From Salirhabdus salicampi (lineage in GTDB: Bacteria > Bacillota > Bacilli > Bacillales > Alkalibacillaceae), in contig NZ_JANBWE010000001.1 in assembly GCF_024259515.1 (NCBI RefSeq), positions 620,001 to 684,000 of the forward strand: a DNA stretch of 64,000 bases. Direction: 5' to 3'. Each line of letters opens with the position of its first letter. Within the stretch, counting starts at the first letter, position 1. The position numbers and the translations under genes are program-made. Below are positions 25,743 through 35,271 of the stretch, piece after piece. The notes under the pieces are model-generated. The model worked only from the letters and a program-made list of their open reading frames with translations, did not search any database and was not told the origin of the DNA.

Positions 25743-25871
25743 TTACTTATGTAAATTTGATAGCGTTTCCTTCAGTTGTTGAACCTCTTCTTCAATGCGA
25801 TCAATTCGATTATTATAACGCTTTAGGCCATAGTAAAGAACGATGACAAATACAATGATTAGAACAATCAT
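25743..25871 (-). CDS. Small membrane-anchored coiled-coil protein (42 aa)
   Basis: The peptide has a hydrophobic N-terminus (MIVLIIVFVIVLYYGL, one span). A short basic turn KRYNNR and a heptad-like helix IDRIEEEVQQLKETLSNL follow. CTGGAGGTATTTAAAAC gives an excellent ribosome-binding site. It is too short for usual gene finding but has clear coding character. It lies between the 151-aa gene and the ssu operon, with its own ribosome-binding site. Function unknown; perhaps a membrane scaffold. Confidence 0.7.
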   Translation of the reverse strand: MIVLIIVFVIVLYYGLKRYNNRIDRIEEEVQQLKETLSNLHK

Positions 25872-25935
25872 GTTTTAAATACCTCCAGTATTTTAGTACT
25901 TTCAAAGTATCACGAAACAATGAATTTATCAAAAA

Positions 25936-25969
25936 AAAGTGCTGTAGGTAATAAAAGCTACAGCACTTT
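25936..25969 (-). terminator. Terminator of the ssu-type operon
   Basis: AAAGTGCTGTAG (25936-25947) pairs with CTACAGCACTTT (25958-25969), followed on the minus strand by a run of T. Confidence 0.8.
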
Positions 25970-25973
25970 GCAT

Positions 25974-26759
25974 TTACTTCACAATTAAGCGTAAATCATT
26001 ACTATCCTCTTCATCACCTTCTCGTTTCCTGCCAAGGATTGTTGTTAAAATTTGATCAACGTATTCTGAAAATGTAAGTTGTGTTCGCTTTCGAGGACGA
26101 GGTAAATCAATTTTGACATCTAATGTAATGTTACCTTGATCAATGAGAATGACTCGGTCTGCTAATGCTACCGCTTCTTCGACATCATGGGTTACGAGAA
26201 TTGATGTAATTTGTTTCTGCTGCCAAATTGATTCAATTAATTCCTGCATTTCGATACGAGTTAATGCATCTAATGCACCGAGCGGTTCATCAAGTAATAA
26301 TAATCCAGGTTGATACACGAGGGCCCTTGCTAAAGCGACTCGTTGCTTTTGTCCTCCAGATAAGTGAGATGGCCAATCATTTTTTCGATCCTCTAGTCCT
26401 ACACTCCTTAACGCATCTAATGCTTTTGGATACCAATCTCCCTTTAACCCTAGCCCTATATTGTCAATGACCTTTTTCCACGGGAGTAGGCGTCCGTCTT
26501 GGTACATTAATCTCGCTTCTTTGTTTAAGGAAGTTAACTTCTTTCCGTTAATGTAAAGTCCGCCTTCATTGTAAGACTCGAGTCCGGCAATGAGCCGAAG
26601 AAGTGTACTTTTTCCACAACCACTTTTACCAACAATCGCAATGAATTCACCCTTCGCAATATTTAAGTCAATCCCTTTTAATACATTTAGATCACCGTAT
26701 GACTTTTTCAATTTATCAATTTGAACATGCACGTCAGTTTGATTATTGTTTTCCACCAT
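25974..26759 (-). CDS. Nitrate/sulfonate/taurine-type ABC ATP-binding protein
   Basis: A 261-residue SsuB/TauB-class ATPase. Walker A GKSGCGKST (44-52), LSGGQKQR, LLLDEPLGALD and LVTHDVEEA are present. ATG 26759 follows AAAGGGGATTG; codons upstream of it run into the permease gene. The operon order is binding protein, permease, ATPase, typical for SsuACB systems. No monooxygenase (ssuD/tauD) gene follows, so sulfonate use is only inferred. Confidence 0.88.
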   Translation of the reverse strand: MVENNNQTDVHVQIDKLKKSYGDLNVLKGIDLNIAKGEFIAIVGKSGCGKSTLLRLIAGLESYNEGGLYINGKKLTSLNKEARLMYQDGRLLPWKKVIDNIGLGLKGDWYPKALDALRSVGLEDRKNDWPSHLSGGQKQRVALARALVYQPGLLLLDEPLGALDALTRIEMQELIESIWQQKQITSILVTHDVEEAVALADRVILIDQGNITLDVKIDLPRPRKRTQLTFSEYVDQILTTILGRKREGDEEDSNDLRLIVK

Positions 26760-26773
26760 CAATCCCCTTTCAC

Positions 26774-27541
26774 TTAAGATTTCCACTGAAGCCAACGGTC
26801 TTCAAAGAAACGGGCAATCATGTCAGAAAGCTTTCCGAATAAAGCGTAAATGACGATACTTAGGACGATAACGTCCATTTGCATAAATTCTCGTGCGTTC
26901 ATGGCCATAAAGCCAATACCTGAATGTGCAGATATTGTTTCTGCTACAATCAAAGTCAACCACATTACACCCAGCGAGAAACGAACCCCAACTAATATAG
27001 AGGAAAGGGCCCCGGGAAAAATAATGTTAAAGAACAGGGAAGGCCCTTTTAGTCCATACGCTCTTCCCATTTCAATCAACCCTTTGTCTACGGATTTAAT
27101 ACCGTGATATGTGTTAATGTAGACAGGGAATAATACCCCTAGTGCGACCAGGAATATTTTTGAAGTTTCTCCAATTCCAAACCACATAATGACTAATGGT
27201 ATTAGCGCAAGGTGGGGGATGTTCCGTAACATTTGTACGGATGTGTCAAATAGGAGTTCAGAACTTCGAAAAATCCCGTTAAAGAGTCCAAGTACGAATC
27301 CAACGATTCCCCCAATAAGAAAGCCTGCTAAAGCACGCCATAAGCTTATAGATATGTGCTCCATTAGCTCACCGGTTTTGGATAACTCAACTCCTGCTAG
27401 GAATACCTCTGTTGGAGCAGGCAATATTGTACCAGGGATTAACCCCATCTGGGCTAGCAATTGCCATAATACAAGTAGGAAAAGGGGGATTGCCCAAGGA
27501 ATAATTTGCGATACAAAAGTTTTCTTCGTTCGTTTCAACAT
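26774..27541 (-). CDS. ABC permease, SsuC/TauC type
   Basis: A 255-residue protein with six spans. The N-terminal PWAIPLFLLVLWQLLAQMGLIPGTILPAP segment (seen in part) and MGRAYGLKGPSLFFNIIFPGAL coupling loop are typical of SsuC-type permeases. It lies 21 bases after the binding-protein gene. Confidence 0.9.
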   Translation of the reverse strand: MLKRTKKTFVSQIIPWAIPLFLLVLWQLLAQMGLIPGTILPAPTEVFLAGVELSKTGELMEHISISLWRALAGFLIGGIVGFVLGLFNGIFRSSELLFDTSVQMLRNIPHLALIPLVIMWFGIGETSKIFLVALGVLFPVYINTYHGIKSVDKGLIEMGRAYGLKGPSLFFNIIFPGALSSILVGVRFSLGVMWLTLIVAETISAHSGIGFMAMNAREFMQMDVIVLSIVIYALFGKLSDMIARFFEDRWLQWKS

Positions 27542-27562
27542 ACCACCCCTTTCATTAGGTCC

Positions 27563-28522
27563 TTAATCTGGGATAACATCCCGAACGTTGAGCTTTTTCG
27601 GGATAATACCTAATTCGTAAAACAAGTCAGCGATACTTTGTTGTTCGTCAATAATGTCTTTTGTTAATGGATCCAAACCATACACACGACGGGTAACGGC
27701 CATTTCTACTGCCTCTTCTGATATCCCTAATTCCTCTGCTAACATCGGAATTAACTCGTCATGATTTTCATTTGCCCAATCAGATGAACGTTGGATTTCA
27801 TTTAATAGAACATCTAACGCTTCCTTATGTTCACTAGCAAATGTTGATGTCGCAATAAAGAAATCACGGTCTGTTGTATATCTTTCTCCGTCTACGAGTG
27901 CTCGACCGTCTGCGTCAATCTGAGCCGAAGCTGTGTATGGATCCCATACTGTCCAAGCGTCAACACTTCCCGTTTCAAAAGCAATCCGTCCATCACCAGG
28001 TGGTAAAAATGCAGGTGTTATATCATCATAGGATAGTCCTGCACTTTCCAGTGCTTTTACTGTAAAGTAATGTGAACTGGATCCTTTCGCAAACGCTACG
28101 GTTTTTCCTTTTAAATCTTCCAGAGATTCAACCGGAGAATCTTCCGGAACTAGTATGGCGCTACCTTTAAATTTTGGTTTTCCAGCAGATACGTAGGCAA
28201 TCGGTGCATTAGATGCTTGCGCAAAAATTGGAGGTGTATTTCCTGTTCGTCCAAAATCAATACTACCTGCGTTTAATGCTTCTAAAAGGGCAGGACCTGC
28301 TTGGAATAATTTCCATTCGACTGTATAACCGATTTCTTCTAACCGTTCCTCAAGTGTCCCTAGTGACTTTAAAATGACAAGGGGACAATTTTTTTGATAG
28401 CCAATAACTACGACATTATCTTTATCTCCTTCTGTTTTACCACTTTGGTTACAGCCGACGAGTAATGTCCCGGCCACAAAAAATAAGAGAACCATAACCC
28501 GTAGGCTAAGTAGTTTTTTCAA
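27563..28522 (-). CDS. Substrate-binding lipoprotein, SsuA/TauA type
   Basis: A 319-residue lipoprotein with lipobox LVGC (Cys24). The mature part VVIGYQKNCPLVILKSLGTLEE, the middle IDFGRTGNTPPIFAQA and FETGSVDAWTVWDPY match aliphatic sulfonate/taurine-binding proteins. It heads the operon. The divergent gene at 28686 shares its 5' region. Confidence 0.88.
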   Translation of the reverse strand: MKKLLSLRVMVLLFFVAGTLLVGCNQSGKTEGDKDNVVVIGYQKNCPLVILKSLGTLEERLEEIGYTVEWKLFQAGPALLEALNAGSIDFGRTGNTPPIFAQASNAPIAYVSAGKPKFKGSAILVPEDSPVESLEDLKGKTVAFAKGSSSHYFTVKALESAGLSYDDITPAFLPPGDGRIAFETGSVDAWTVWDPYTASAQIDADGRALVDGERYTTDRDFFIATSTFASEHKEALDVLLNEIQRSSDWANENHDELIPMLAEELGISEEAVEMAVTRRVYGLDPLTKDIIDEQQSIADLFYELGIIPKKLNVRDVIPD

Positions 28523-28685
28523 TTGTTTCCACTCCCTGTGATAAAAATGAAATCTTAACTGTTTTTAGCCTATGTTTGGAATTTATATAGGTTCCTGTCC
28601 TTTATAAAAATGTGATGGGCATAAATTTTCAAGTGGAAGCAAAACTATAACAAGACTGTGAAAAAAAGAAGAAAGGGTGGTTTTT

Positions 28686-29186
28686 TTGGGCATTTTAAGC
28701 GGTAACCCTCAAGATGAACCGTTACATTCCGGTGAAATATATCACTTATGGTCGCACTTATTTGCAACAAAAAGTTATTTAGTTACATCGCAAATTTTAA
28801 TGAATCATACAGGAGATCACGACTTGAAAATATTCCTTGAAGATTTTCGAGAAAACTGTGTCAAACCAGAGGAAGAAGATATAGAAGCAATCTTGAAAGC
28901 AAATGGGATTCGATTGCCACCAGCACCTCCAGGGAGACCAGATGTACATTTAGAAGATATTCCAGCAGGAGCTAGGTTTAATGACCCAGAAATTGCGATG
29001 CTCGTACAGAAGGAAATTATGTCTGGAAAAGTGATGTGCAGCTTTATTATGGGGATTTCTGTTCGGGAGGATGTTGCAGAAATGTATGGAGAGTTTCATA
29101 CGTTAAAATCAGAATATGAAACAAAGCTGATGAAAATTGTAAAAGAAAAAGGATGGCTTGTACCACCACCATTAAATATTAAGTAA
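28686..29186 (+). CDS. DUF3231 family protein, single-domain form
   Basis: A 166-residue protein with one DUF3231 unit (LHSGEIYHLWSHLFATKSYL; GIRLPPAPPGRPD; IMGISVREDVAEMYGEF). The start TTG 28686 follows AAGGGTGG by six T's; a GTG three codons upstream is an alternative. It is 12-21 bases from the MFS gene and probably co-transcribed. The same family appears in tandem form at 21423. Confidence 0.8.
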   Translation: MGILSGNPQDEPLHSGEIYHLWSHLFATKSYLVTSQILMNHTGDHDLKIFLEDFRENCVKPEEEDIEAILKANGIRLPPAPPGRPDVHLEDIPAGARFNDPEIAMLVQKEIMSGKVMCSFIMGISVREDVAEMYGEFHTLKSEYETKLMKIVKEKGWLVPPPLNIK

Positions 29187-29207
29187 TATGAAAAGGAAGT
29201 GCAGACT

Positions 29208-30446
29208 GTGTCACAACGAAATAAAGGGATGGTTATTGCCGCTATAGGATCCATACCATTCATTATGACATTAGGTAATTCGATGCTCATACCTATATTG
29301 CCGCAAATGAAAAAAGATTTAGACATATCCCAGATGCAAGTAAGTTTAACCATTACTGTCTTTTCTATTGCAGCGGCGATATTTATACCGATTTTAGGTT
29401 ACTTATCTGACCGTTTTTCCCGTAAAGTCATTATAGTTCCTGCTCTAATCCTCTATGGATTAGGAGGATTATTAGCTGGTTTCGGAGCTACCGTCTTTTC
29501 TAATAGTTATTTATGGATAATTATAGGGCGCATCCTGCAAGGGATTGGTGCAGCAGGTACTGCACCAGTGGCGATGGCACTTACCGGTGATTTGTTTAAG
29601 GGAGGAGAAAGAAGTCGGGTTCTTGGTCTTGTAGAAGCATCGAATGGTTTTGGGAAAGTTCTGTCACCGATACTTGGTTCACTGTTAGGACTTATTGTTT
29701 GGTATAGTGTCTTTTTTGCCTTTCCAGCTATTTGTTCCATTTCGATTATTTTAAGTTGGGTGTTCATTAAAGAACGGAAAAAACATAAAGCGCCAACGCC
29801 TTTTGGGAAATATGTCCGTGGCCTTGTAAGTGTGTTTAAATTTGAAGGCCGGTGGTTGTTCGTTACGTACTTAGCAGGAGCGACATGTTTGTTTACATTG
29901 TTTGGCATTTTATTTTACTTATCTGATATTTTGGAGAAAGAATACAATATTGATGGGGTTGTAAAAGGATTAATTTTAGCCATTCCGTTACTAGTCATGG
30001 GGACATCATCATATATCACTGGAAGCAAAATCGGAAAAAATCAAGCGACAATGAAGAAATTAATTGTCCTTGGCTTTTTGATGATGACATTATCATATAG
30101 TTTACTTGTATTTTTTAAATCGATTGTTCCGTTTTTGTTTGTACTCGCTATAAGTAGTATTGGTACAGGACTCGTGCTACCTTGTATCAATAGTCTAATT
30201 ACAGGGTCTGTTGGAAAAGAACGAAGAGGGTTTGTTACATCTTTGTATGGTTCGGTACGATTTTTAGGTGTAGCAATTGGTCCGCCGATTTTCACCCGGT
30301 TAATGGATTGGTCAAGAACAGGAATGTTTTTATCATTAGCCGCATTTACCCTTTTAGTTGGTTTACTTGCTTGGATGCTTATTCATGTGAAAAATACAGG
30401 TGGTAAAAACGAAGAAAAGGGAGCGTTCCGTTATAACTATATATAA
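29208..30446 (+). CDS. MFS transporter (DHA1-type drug/siderophore exporter-like)
   Basis: A 412-residue protein with 12 spans. [14 protein letters not shown] near residue 65 is the loop 2-3 MFS motif A, and [19 protein letters not shown] is the motif C-like region. The profile suits the 12-span DHA1 drug exporters, including relatives of bacillibactin exporters. GTG 29208 is eight bases after AAGGAAG. It ends two bases from the convergent YitT gene, with no terminator between. Confidence 0.85.
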   Translation: MSQRNKGMVIAAIGSIPFIMTLGNSMLIPILPQMKKDLDISQMQVSLTITVFSIAAAIFIPILGYLSDRFSRKVIIVPALILYGLGGLLAGFGATVFSNSYLWIIIGRILQGIGAAGTAPVAMALTGDLFKGGERSRVLGLVEASNGFGKVLSPILGSLLGLIVWYSVFFAFPAICSISIILSWVFIKERKKHKAPTPFGKYVRGLVSVFKFEGRWLFVTYLAGATCLFTLFGILFYLSDILEKEYNIDGVVKGLILAIPLLVMGTSSYITGSKIGKNQATMKKLIVLGFLMMTLSYSLLVFFKSIVPFLFVLAISSIGTGLVLPCINSLITGSVGKERRGFVTSLYGSVRFLGVAIGPPIFTRLMDWSRTGMFLSLAAFTLLVGLLAWMLIHVKNTGGKNEEKGAFRYNYI

Positions 30447-30447
30447 G

Positions 30448-31062
30448 TTATGACTTTCGCTCCCAGCTTAATGTGTATGTTGTTATGTAATCATAACCGC
30501 AAACGAGGTCCACCATTTTTGTTGATATCCATTGGCTAATAAAGGCGTAAATTAGGATATCCCAATCGATCACATACGCCGTTAAAATAAAAATGCTACA
30601 GTTGATCCAAAACAGAGGACGTCCAGGCAGGACGTTTTTTTTTATTGAAATGATAAGTGCAACAACCCCAATTCCACCATTTGAAACGTTATTCCGTAAC
30701 AATAATCCAATTCCTAATCCTAAGAAAATAGAACCGATAATTAAATCAACCCAAACCAATCGATAGCTGATTGAAAAAATGTTCTGTGATACAAATATGA
30801 ATATCGATGTAACGGTAATTGCAATTAACGTACCGAAAACACTTTTTCCACCTAGATATTTTAGGCCTAAGAGGAGGAGAGAAAAATTTACTATCCACAA
30901 TGCAATTCCTATATGAACATGAAATAAGTGGTTAATTAGGACAGCTAATCCCCCTGCTCCTCCTGAAGGAATGTCATTAGGGAATAGGAACACACCCATA
31001 CCAAACCCTTGAATGATACCCCCTGCTATAACTTGCTGACCTTTCCCGAATATATATTTCAT
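30448..31062 (-). CDS. YitT-family membrane protein, paralogue 2 (short form)
   Basis: A 204-residue, five- to six-span protein. GGIIQGFGMGVFLFPNDIPSGGAGG and LLRNNVSNGGIGVVALI match the family features of the gene at 12373, and both lack DUF2179. ATG 31062 follows TAGGGACG; an ATG 14 codons upstream has no recognisable ribosome-binding site. Function unknown. Confidence 0.82.
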   Translation of the reverse strand: MKYIFGKGQQVIAGGIIQGFGMGVFLFPNDIPSGGAGGLAVLINHLFHVHIGIALWIVNFSLLLLGLKYLGGKSVFGTLIAITVTSIFIFVSQNIFSISYRLVWVDLIIGSIFLGLGIGLLLRNNVSNGGIGVVALIISIKKNVLPGRPLFWINCSIFILTAYVIDWDILIYAFISQWISTKMVDLVCGYDYITTYTLSWERKS

Positions 31063-31252
31063 AGCAAACGTCCCTACATTTAGTTTAAAGGATATAACTA
31101 TCAATAAAATGTATGCTTGTACAATTGGGATATGTATGTTTATTCCGTCGTTCTCGTGCTGAGTAGTGGAAAAAATTGTTTACTTCCTATTGTCTTTTTA
31201 GTAAAGTTTGGTACTATTATATACAATTTCTATGAGTGAAGGGGAGAGGGGC

Positions 31253-32041
31253 ATGATTAGGAAGTTAAATGAAACTGATCGAGATAATTGTGTTTCATTC
31301 ATAAGTGATGAACCAGCAGAAAATTTATTTATTATAGGAGATTTAGAGGCATTCGGCTTTGATGAAGACTTCCAAGAGGTGTGGGGAGACTTTGACGCCA
31401 ATGGGAAGATGAGGGCGATATTGCTTCGTTACCGTCAAAACTTTATTGTCTATGCACAAGGGCAGTTTGATACAAAAGGCATTGCGCAAACGATTGAACA
31501 ACATCCACAGCAAAAGAAAATCATCTCCGGTATTTCATCGGTCGTGAATCAAATCATGCCACATGTACAAATGCAACCAGGAAAATCCCGTGAATTTTTT
31601 TATGCCAAATGTGAACAACTCCAAGAGGTTGAAAAGCAATATGTGCAAGTGAGAAAAGGTAGTATTGTCGATATCCCGCGTATTCTTGAATTACACGATC
31701 AAATCCCTGAATTTGAAACGAGAGAAGGCCGTCAAGAAAGTATGACCCGAAATATGAAGGATGGGTTCTCCCGTGTTTTTTATGTAGAGGAAGATGGTGA
31801 GATGGTTTCATCTGCCATGACAACAGCGGAAAATAGTATGTCTGCAATGGTAATAGGGGTTTGTACACTTCCGGGATATAAGCGAAAAGGATATGCAAGT
31901 GCTTGTATGATAAGGTTGTGCAATGAATTGTTACAGGAAGGAAAACAACTTTGCTTATTTTATGACAACCCAGAAGCTGGAAAAATATATAAAAGATTAG
32001 GATTTGTTGATATAGGTAAATGGGTGATGAATGAATATTAA
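31253..32041 (+). CDS. GNAT-family N-acetyltransferase
   Basis: A 262-residue protein. The C-terminal ~130 residues are a GNAT domain: ...MVIGVCTLPGYKRKGYAS is the acetyl-CoA-binding V-x-x-x-x-x-R-x-x-G-x-A pattern, and IYKRLGFVDIGKW is the terminal motif. The N-terminal half is an additional ~120-residue domain, common in related Bacillus proteins. ATG 31253 follows GAGAGGGGC. The nucleotidyltransferase gene begins 27 bases later. Confidence 0.82.
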   Translation: MIRKLNETDRDNCVSFISDEPAENLFIIGDLEAFGFDEDFQEVWGDFDANGKMRAILLRYRQNFIVYAQGQFDTKGIAQTIEQHPQQKKIISGISSVVNQIMPHVQMQPGKSREFFYAKCEQLQEVEKQYVQVRKGSIVDIPRILELHDQIPEFETREGRQESMTRNMKDGFSRVFYVEEDGEMVSSAMTTAENSMSAMVIGVCTLPGYKRKGYASACMIRLCNELLQEGKQLCLFYDNPEAGKIYKRLGFVDIGKWVMNEY

Positions 32042-32068
32042 CAATATTGTAGATAAAGTGGTGGTGTC

Positions 32069-32890
32069 GTGAATTTAAAACAAAAAGCTTTGGAAATTGC
32101 AGGGATATATTCGAAGAATTCGAAGATAGATGCGGTTATGTTAGCAGGATCTGTATCAAGGGGATGGCATGACAAGTACTCTGATATTGAACTCAACCTT
32201 TTTTGGGCAGAACGAATTACAGATGAAGATCGAAAACAACCGATAGAAAAAGTAGAAGGAAACCTTTTATCCTATCATCCCTACGAAGAAGAGGAATGGT
32301 CAGAAAGCTATATTACCAATGGTATGAAAATAGAGGTTAGTAGTTTTTTAACATCCACAGTGGAGAATGTTATACGGGATGTTGTAGAACGATATGATAC
32401 GGATTATGGAAAACAATGTATTGTCACAGCAGTCAAAACAGGAATTGGTTTATTTGGAGAGAATAAAATAAAAGCAATGAGAGAAAAAGTAGACTCATAC
32501 CCGGTTCAGTTATATGAAAAAATGATTATTGCTAATTTAGATTTTGGGAATCAGTGGAATAATCGGAACGGACTTCTTCAACGAAAGGACTGGGTTATGC
32601 TTTATGATGTTATAAATACTATACAACGGAAATTGTTTGGCATATTATTTGGTTTGAATCATATGTATATTCAACATCCACAGTTTAAATGGATGCAAAA
32701 TACGATTGACCAAATGAATATAAAACCTAAGAGACTAGTAGAACAGATGGAAAATGTTTTGCTCGATACCCCTACTAACGGATTAAGAGAATTAGAGACA
32801 CTTATCAAAGAAGTCCTTTTATTGGTTGAACGTCATATGCCTCATCTTCCTCTAGAAGAGCATAAACAACTCATTTATTATGCAAAATAG
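32069..32890 (+). CDS. Nucleotidyltransferase-fold protein
   Basis: A 273-residue protein. LAGSVSRGWHDKYSDIEL carries GS at 27-28 and the metal-binding Asp39/Glu41 of the pol-beta nucleotidyltransferase superfamily. The helical C-terminus is like the DUF4037/aminoglycoside adenylyltransferase group. Whether it is an enzyme or an antibiotic-modifying protein is open. GTG start with GTGGTG region upstream. The DUF4260 gene follows after 34 bases. Confidence 0.75.
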   Translation: MNLKQKALEIAGIYSKNSKIDAVMLAGSVSRGWHDKYSDIELNLFWAERITDEDRKQPIEKVEGNLLSYHPYEEEEWSESYITNGMKIEVSSFLTSTVENVIRDVVERYDTDYGKQCIVTAVKTGIGLFGENKIKAMREKVDSYPVQLYEKMIIANLDFGNQWNNRNGLLQRKDWVMLYDVINTIQRKLFGILFGLNHMYIQHPQFKWMQNTIDQMNIKPKRLVEQMENVLLDTPTNGLRELETLIKEVLLLVERHMPHLPLEEHKQLIYYAK

Positions 32891-32924
32891 CCAGGTTGCC
32901 AAGAGAAAGCAGGAGGGGAATCGT

Positions 32925-33272
32925 TTGAATAAAGCCTTATTACATATGGAAGGGTTAGCTGTGTTATTGGTAAGTGTATATTTTTACGCCTCGTTAAACT
33001 TTAGTTGGCTTTTATTTATTGTGTTGTTTTTTATTCCAGATGTGTCTATGGTAGGATACGGAATTAGTAAAAAGTTTGGTGCTCTTACATACAATATATT
33101 TCATACTTACACCGTTCCTACTATTTTCATTTTAATGGGAGTCTTTTCAACAATGGAAACTTTAGTAATGATAGGATTAATATGGTCAGCCCACATCGGT
33201 ATGGATCGAATGATTGGATACGGTTTAAAGTACCCAACCAGTTTTAAGGAAACCCATTTGAATCGGGTCTAG
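32925..33272 (+). CDS. DUF4260 family membrane protein
   Basis: A 115-residue protein with about four spans. LLHMEGLAVLLVSV at the N-terminus, FFIPDVSMVGYGISKKFGALTYN and a late AHIGMDRMIGYGLKY are diagnostic of DUF4260. TTG 32925 is six bases after AGGAGGGG. The longer frame starting in the preceding gene's end is rejected. Function unknown. Confidence 0.82.
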   Translation: MNKALLHMEGLAVLLVSVYFYASLNFSWLLFIVLFFIPDVSMVGYGISKKFGALTYNIFHTYTVPTIFILMGVFSTMETLVMIGLIWSAHIGMDRMIGYGLKYPTSFKETHLNRV

Positions 33273-33302
33273 TGTTATGTTCCATGAGAGGGAGTGACTG
33301 AA

Positions 33303-33710
33303 TTGAAGGGGAGAAGTACGAATATAAAGATATTCATTCTGTCAGTATTTATATTATTTTTCATTGGATGTAAGAACAATACGAGCACTACTAGCAACAC
33401 GAACAGTGAGTTTACTTACTCATTTGAAATGGACGTAATTGAACAGGAAGATAAGGATAAAATACTAAAGTGGTTAAACGAATCAGATCAAACTCCAACA
33501 AGAATATATGAAATTAATGACGAGACTAACAACCGCCACTATATTTACGCACATTCGAAGATTTATAGTGAAGTGGATGTGGGGCAAAGCGACGAAAAGA
33601 TCATAGTTACCTTTAAAAACGAAAAGGTTGAAAGTTCTATACATGATACCTTAGTGAAAATAAAAATTAACCCCGATAAAATGAATTCAGTTGTATTAAA
33701 AACTGAATAA
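33303..33710 (+). CDS. Small putative lipoprotein
   Basis: A 135-residue product starting with KGRSTNIKIFILSVFILFFIGC, a basic and hydrophobic signal with a Cys in a weak lipobox (FIGC). A T/S/N-rich linker and a ~90-residue domain (EQEDKDKILKWLNESDQ... ENEKVESS-like) follow. TTG 33303 lies after GAGGGAGTGACTGAA; an upstream in-frame GTG at 33294 lies within that site. No family recognised. Confidence 0.65.
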   Translation: MKGRSTNIKIFILSVFILFFIGCKNNTSTTSNTNSEFTYSFEMDVIEQEDKDKILKWLNESDQTPTRIYEINDETNNRHYIYAHSKIYSEVDVGQSDEKIIVTFKNEKVESSIHDTLVKIKINPDKMNSVVLKTE

Positions 33711-33721
33711 AACAAATATAA

Positions 33722-33762
33722 AAAAGGAAGGAGCATGAGTTTTCATGCTCCTTCCTTTTTTA
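33722..33762. terminator. Bidirectional terminator
   Basis: AAAAGGAAGGAGCATGA pairs with TCATGCTCCTTCCTTTT around a short loop, with T-runs on both strands. It separates convergent genes. Confidence 0.85.
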
Positions 33763-34824
33763 TACTAATGATATTTGATATTTTTTTAATAGATCTTTGA
33801 AAGCAGGGCGCTTATTCCCGTCCCGTCCTACTACTTCATGGGCGGTTACTAAAGAATTAAGTACTGCTTCTTCTGTTGCTTCTCCAACGGCACGAAAAGC
33901 AACATCTAAATCATCGTCGTGTATCATTTTAGTTGAAATGATGTCCTTGTTGTTTGCATGGGGAATGGTTGTTGCGGTTGAAAACCCAATGGCAATTTCG
34001 CCACTGCCGTTTGTCATAATTGAACCAGTTCGCGCCAATCCATTTGCCGTACGTTTGATCATTCGATTTAGCTGTCGTTCAGATACGGGTAAGTCAGTAG
34101 CAACGACCATCATAATGGAACCTTTGTCTTTTTCTTCATAATCTCTTTCTATATAATCCTTTAATTCCTGACCAACATATTTACCGTTTACCGTTAAATC
34201 ACGTAAAATGCCAAAGTTAGATTGAACGAGTACACCAATTGTATATATGCCGTGATCGAGTTTAATTTTTCGAGATGCAGAACCAATACCACCTTTTAAC
34301 GAATAACATAATGTTCCTGTTCCTGCACCAACTGCTCCTTCATCAAAATTTGAATCTGCTGTTTCTAATGCTTGTAATACATGCTCCTTCCCAACAAATC
34401 CTGCCCGAATATCGTTAAGTAACATGTCGTTACATTCCCCAACAACTGGATTAACTGTTCCTGTTGTACGGCCTATTTCCCGGTTATGCTCTAACATATA
34501 GGATATAACTGCATCCATCGCAACTCCTACACTCAATGTATTTGTTAATACGATTGGGGTTTCTAATGTACCTAGTTCTGCTAATTGAACAGTGCCAGTT
34601 GTTTTCCCAAACCCATTTAAAACATGACTCGAACCAATCAGCTTTTCTTGAAATGTATTCCCTTGATGGGGAAGGATGGCAGTAACTCCAGTCTGTTGCT
34701 CGCCATTACTAAGGGTAACTTGTCCAACCGTTACACCTTCAACATCTGTTATGGCATTTCGCGGTCCAGTCGCAAGCTCCCCAATGGTAACTCCATAATC
34801 ACGAATCCGTTTTTTGTTGTGCAT
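33760..34824 (-). CDS. P1-family peptidase (DmpA/L-aminopeptidase-D-esterase type)
   Basis: A 354-residue autoprocessing N-terminal nucleophile peptidase. RIRDYGVTIGELATGPRNAITDVEGVTVG is the family N-terminus (seen in part), GAVGAGTGTLCYSLKGGIG the glycine-rich middle. MTNGSGEIAIGFSTA holds the Gly-Ser cleavage pair, with Ser becoming the new N-terminal nucleophile. ATG 34824 is six bases after GAGGTG. The MazG-like gene lies 20 bases upstream in the same direction. Confidence 0.9.
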   Translation of the reverse strand: MHNKKRIRDYGVTIGELATGPRNAITDVEGVTVGQVTLSNGEQQTGVTAILPHQGNTFQEKLIGSSHVLNGFGKTTGTVQLAELGTLETPIVLTNTLSVGVAMDAVISYMLEHNREIGRTTGTVNPVVGECNDMLLNDIRAGFVGKEHVLQALETADSNFDEGAVGAGTGTLCYSLKGGIGSASRKIKLDHGIYTIGVLVQSNFGILRDLTVNGKYVGQELKDYIERDYEEKDKGSIMMVVATDLPVSERQLNRMIKRTANGLARTGSIMTNGSGEIAIGFSTATTIPHANNKDIISTKMIHDDDLDVAFRAVGEATEEAVLNSLVTAHEVVGRDGNKRPAFKDLLKKYQISLV

Positions 34825-34843
34825 GAACTTCACCTCGGCTACT

Positions 34844-35224
34844 TTACTTTATATATCGAACGTCTTTATTTTTCCGTTTCTTTACCTCTTCCATCTTTTT
34901 ATAATATGCGTTTTCTAAGTCGATTTCAAAAAAGTTTGCGATTTTCATTAAGTATGCAATACAATCAGCCATTTCCTTACCTAAGTTATCCTTTACATTT
35001 TCGATTGCATGCTGAAACGCCTCTTCTTCGGAGATTCCGTTTTGAATATCTTTGTTCGTTAAGTTAAACATCGTTCGCAACTCTTCAGCTACTTCGCCAA
35101 CCTCTGTAGTAAGGAGCATGTAATTGTTTAATAAGGAAGCTCGGCTCTTTTCGTAACTTTCATCATCTATTTCCCAGTTCATATATTTTACAAATTCTTT
35201 AGAGAAAGCTTGCATTTCTTTCAT
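34844..35224 (-). CDS. MazG-like nucleotide pyrophosphohydrolase
   Basis: A 126-residue all-helical protein. LTTEVGEVAEELRT is the ExxE metal-binding pair, and EMADCIAYLMKIAN the second pair of the MazG/dUTPase-like fold. The family hydrolyses (d)NTPs to monophosphates as house-cleaning. It overlaps nothing; the P1 peptidase gene follows on the same strand. Confidence 0.82.
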   Translation of the reverse strand: MKEMQAFSKEFVKYMNWEIDDESYEKSRASLLNNYMLLTTEVGEVAEELRTMFNLTNKDIQNGISEEEAFQHAIENVKDNLGKEMADCIAYLMKIANFFEIDLENAYYKKMEEVKKRKNKDVRYIK

Positions 35225-35271
35225 TTAAAACACCTCTATAATTTTTTTCATTATAAAAAATTGTATCATAT

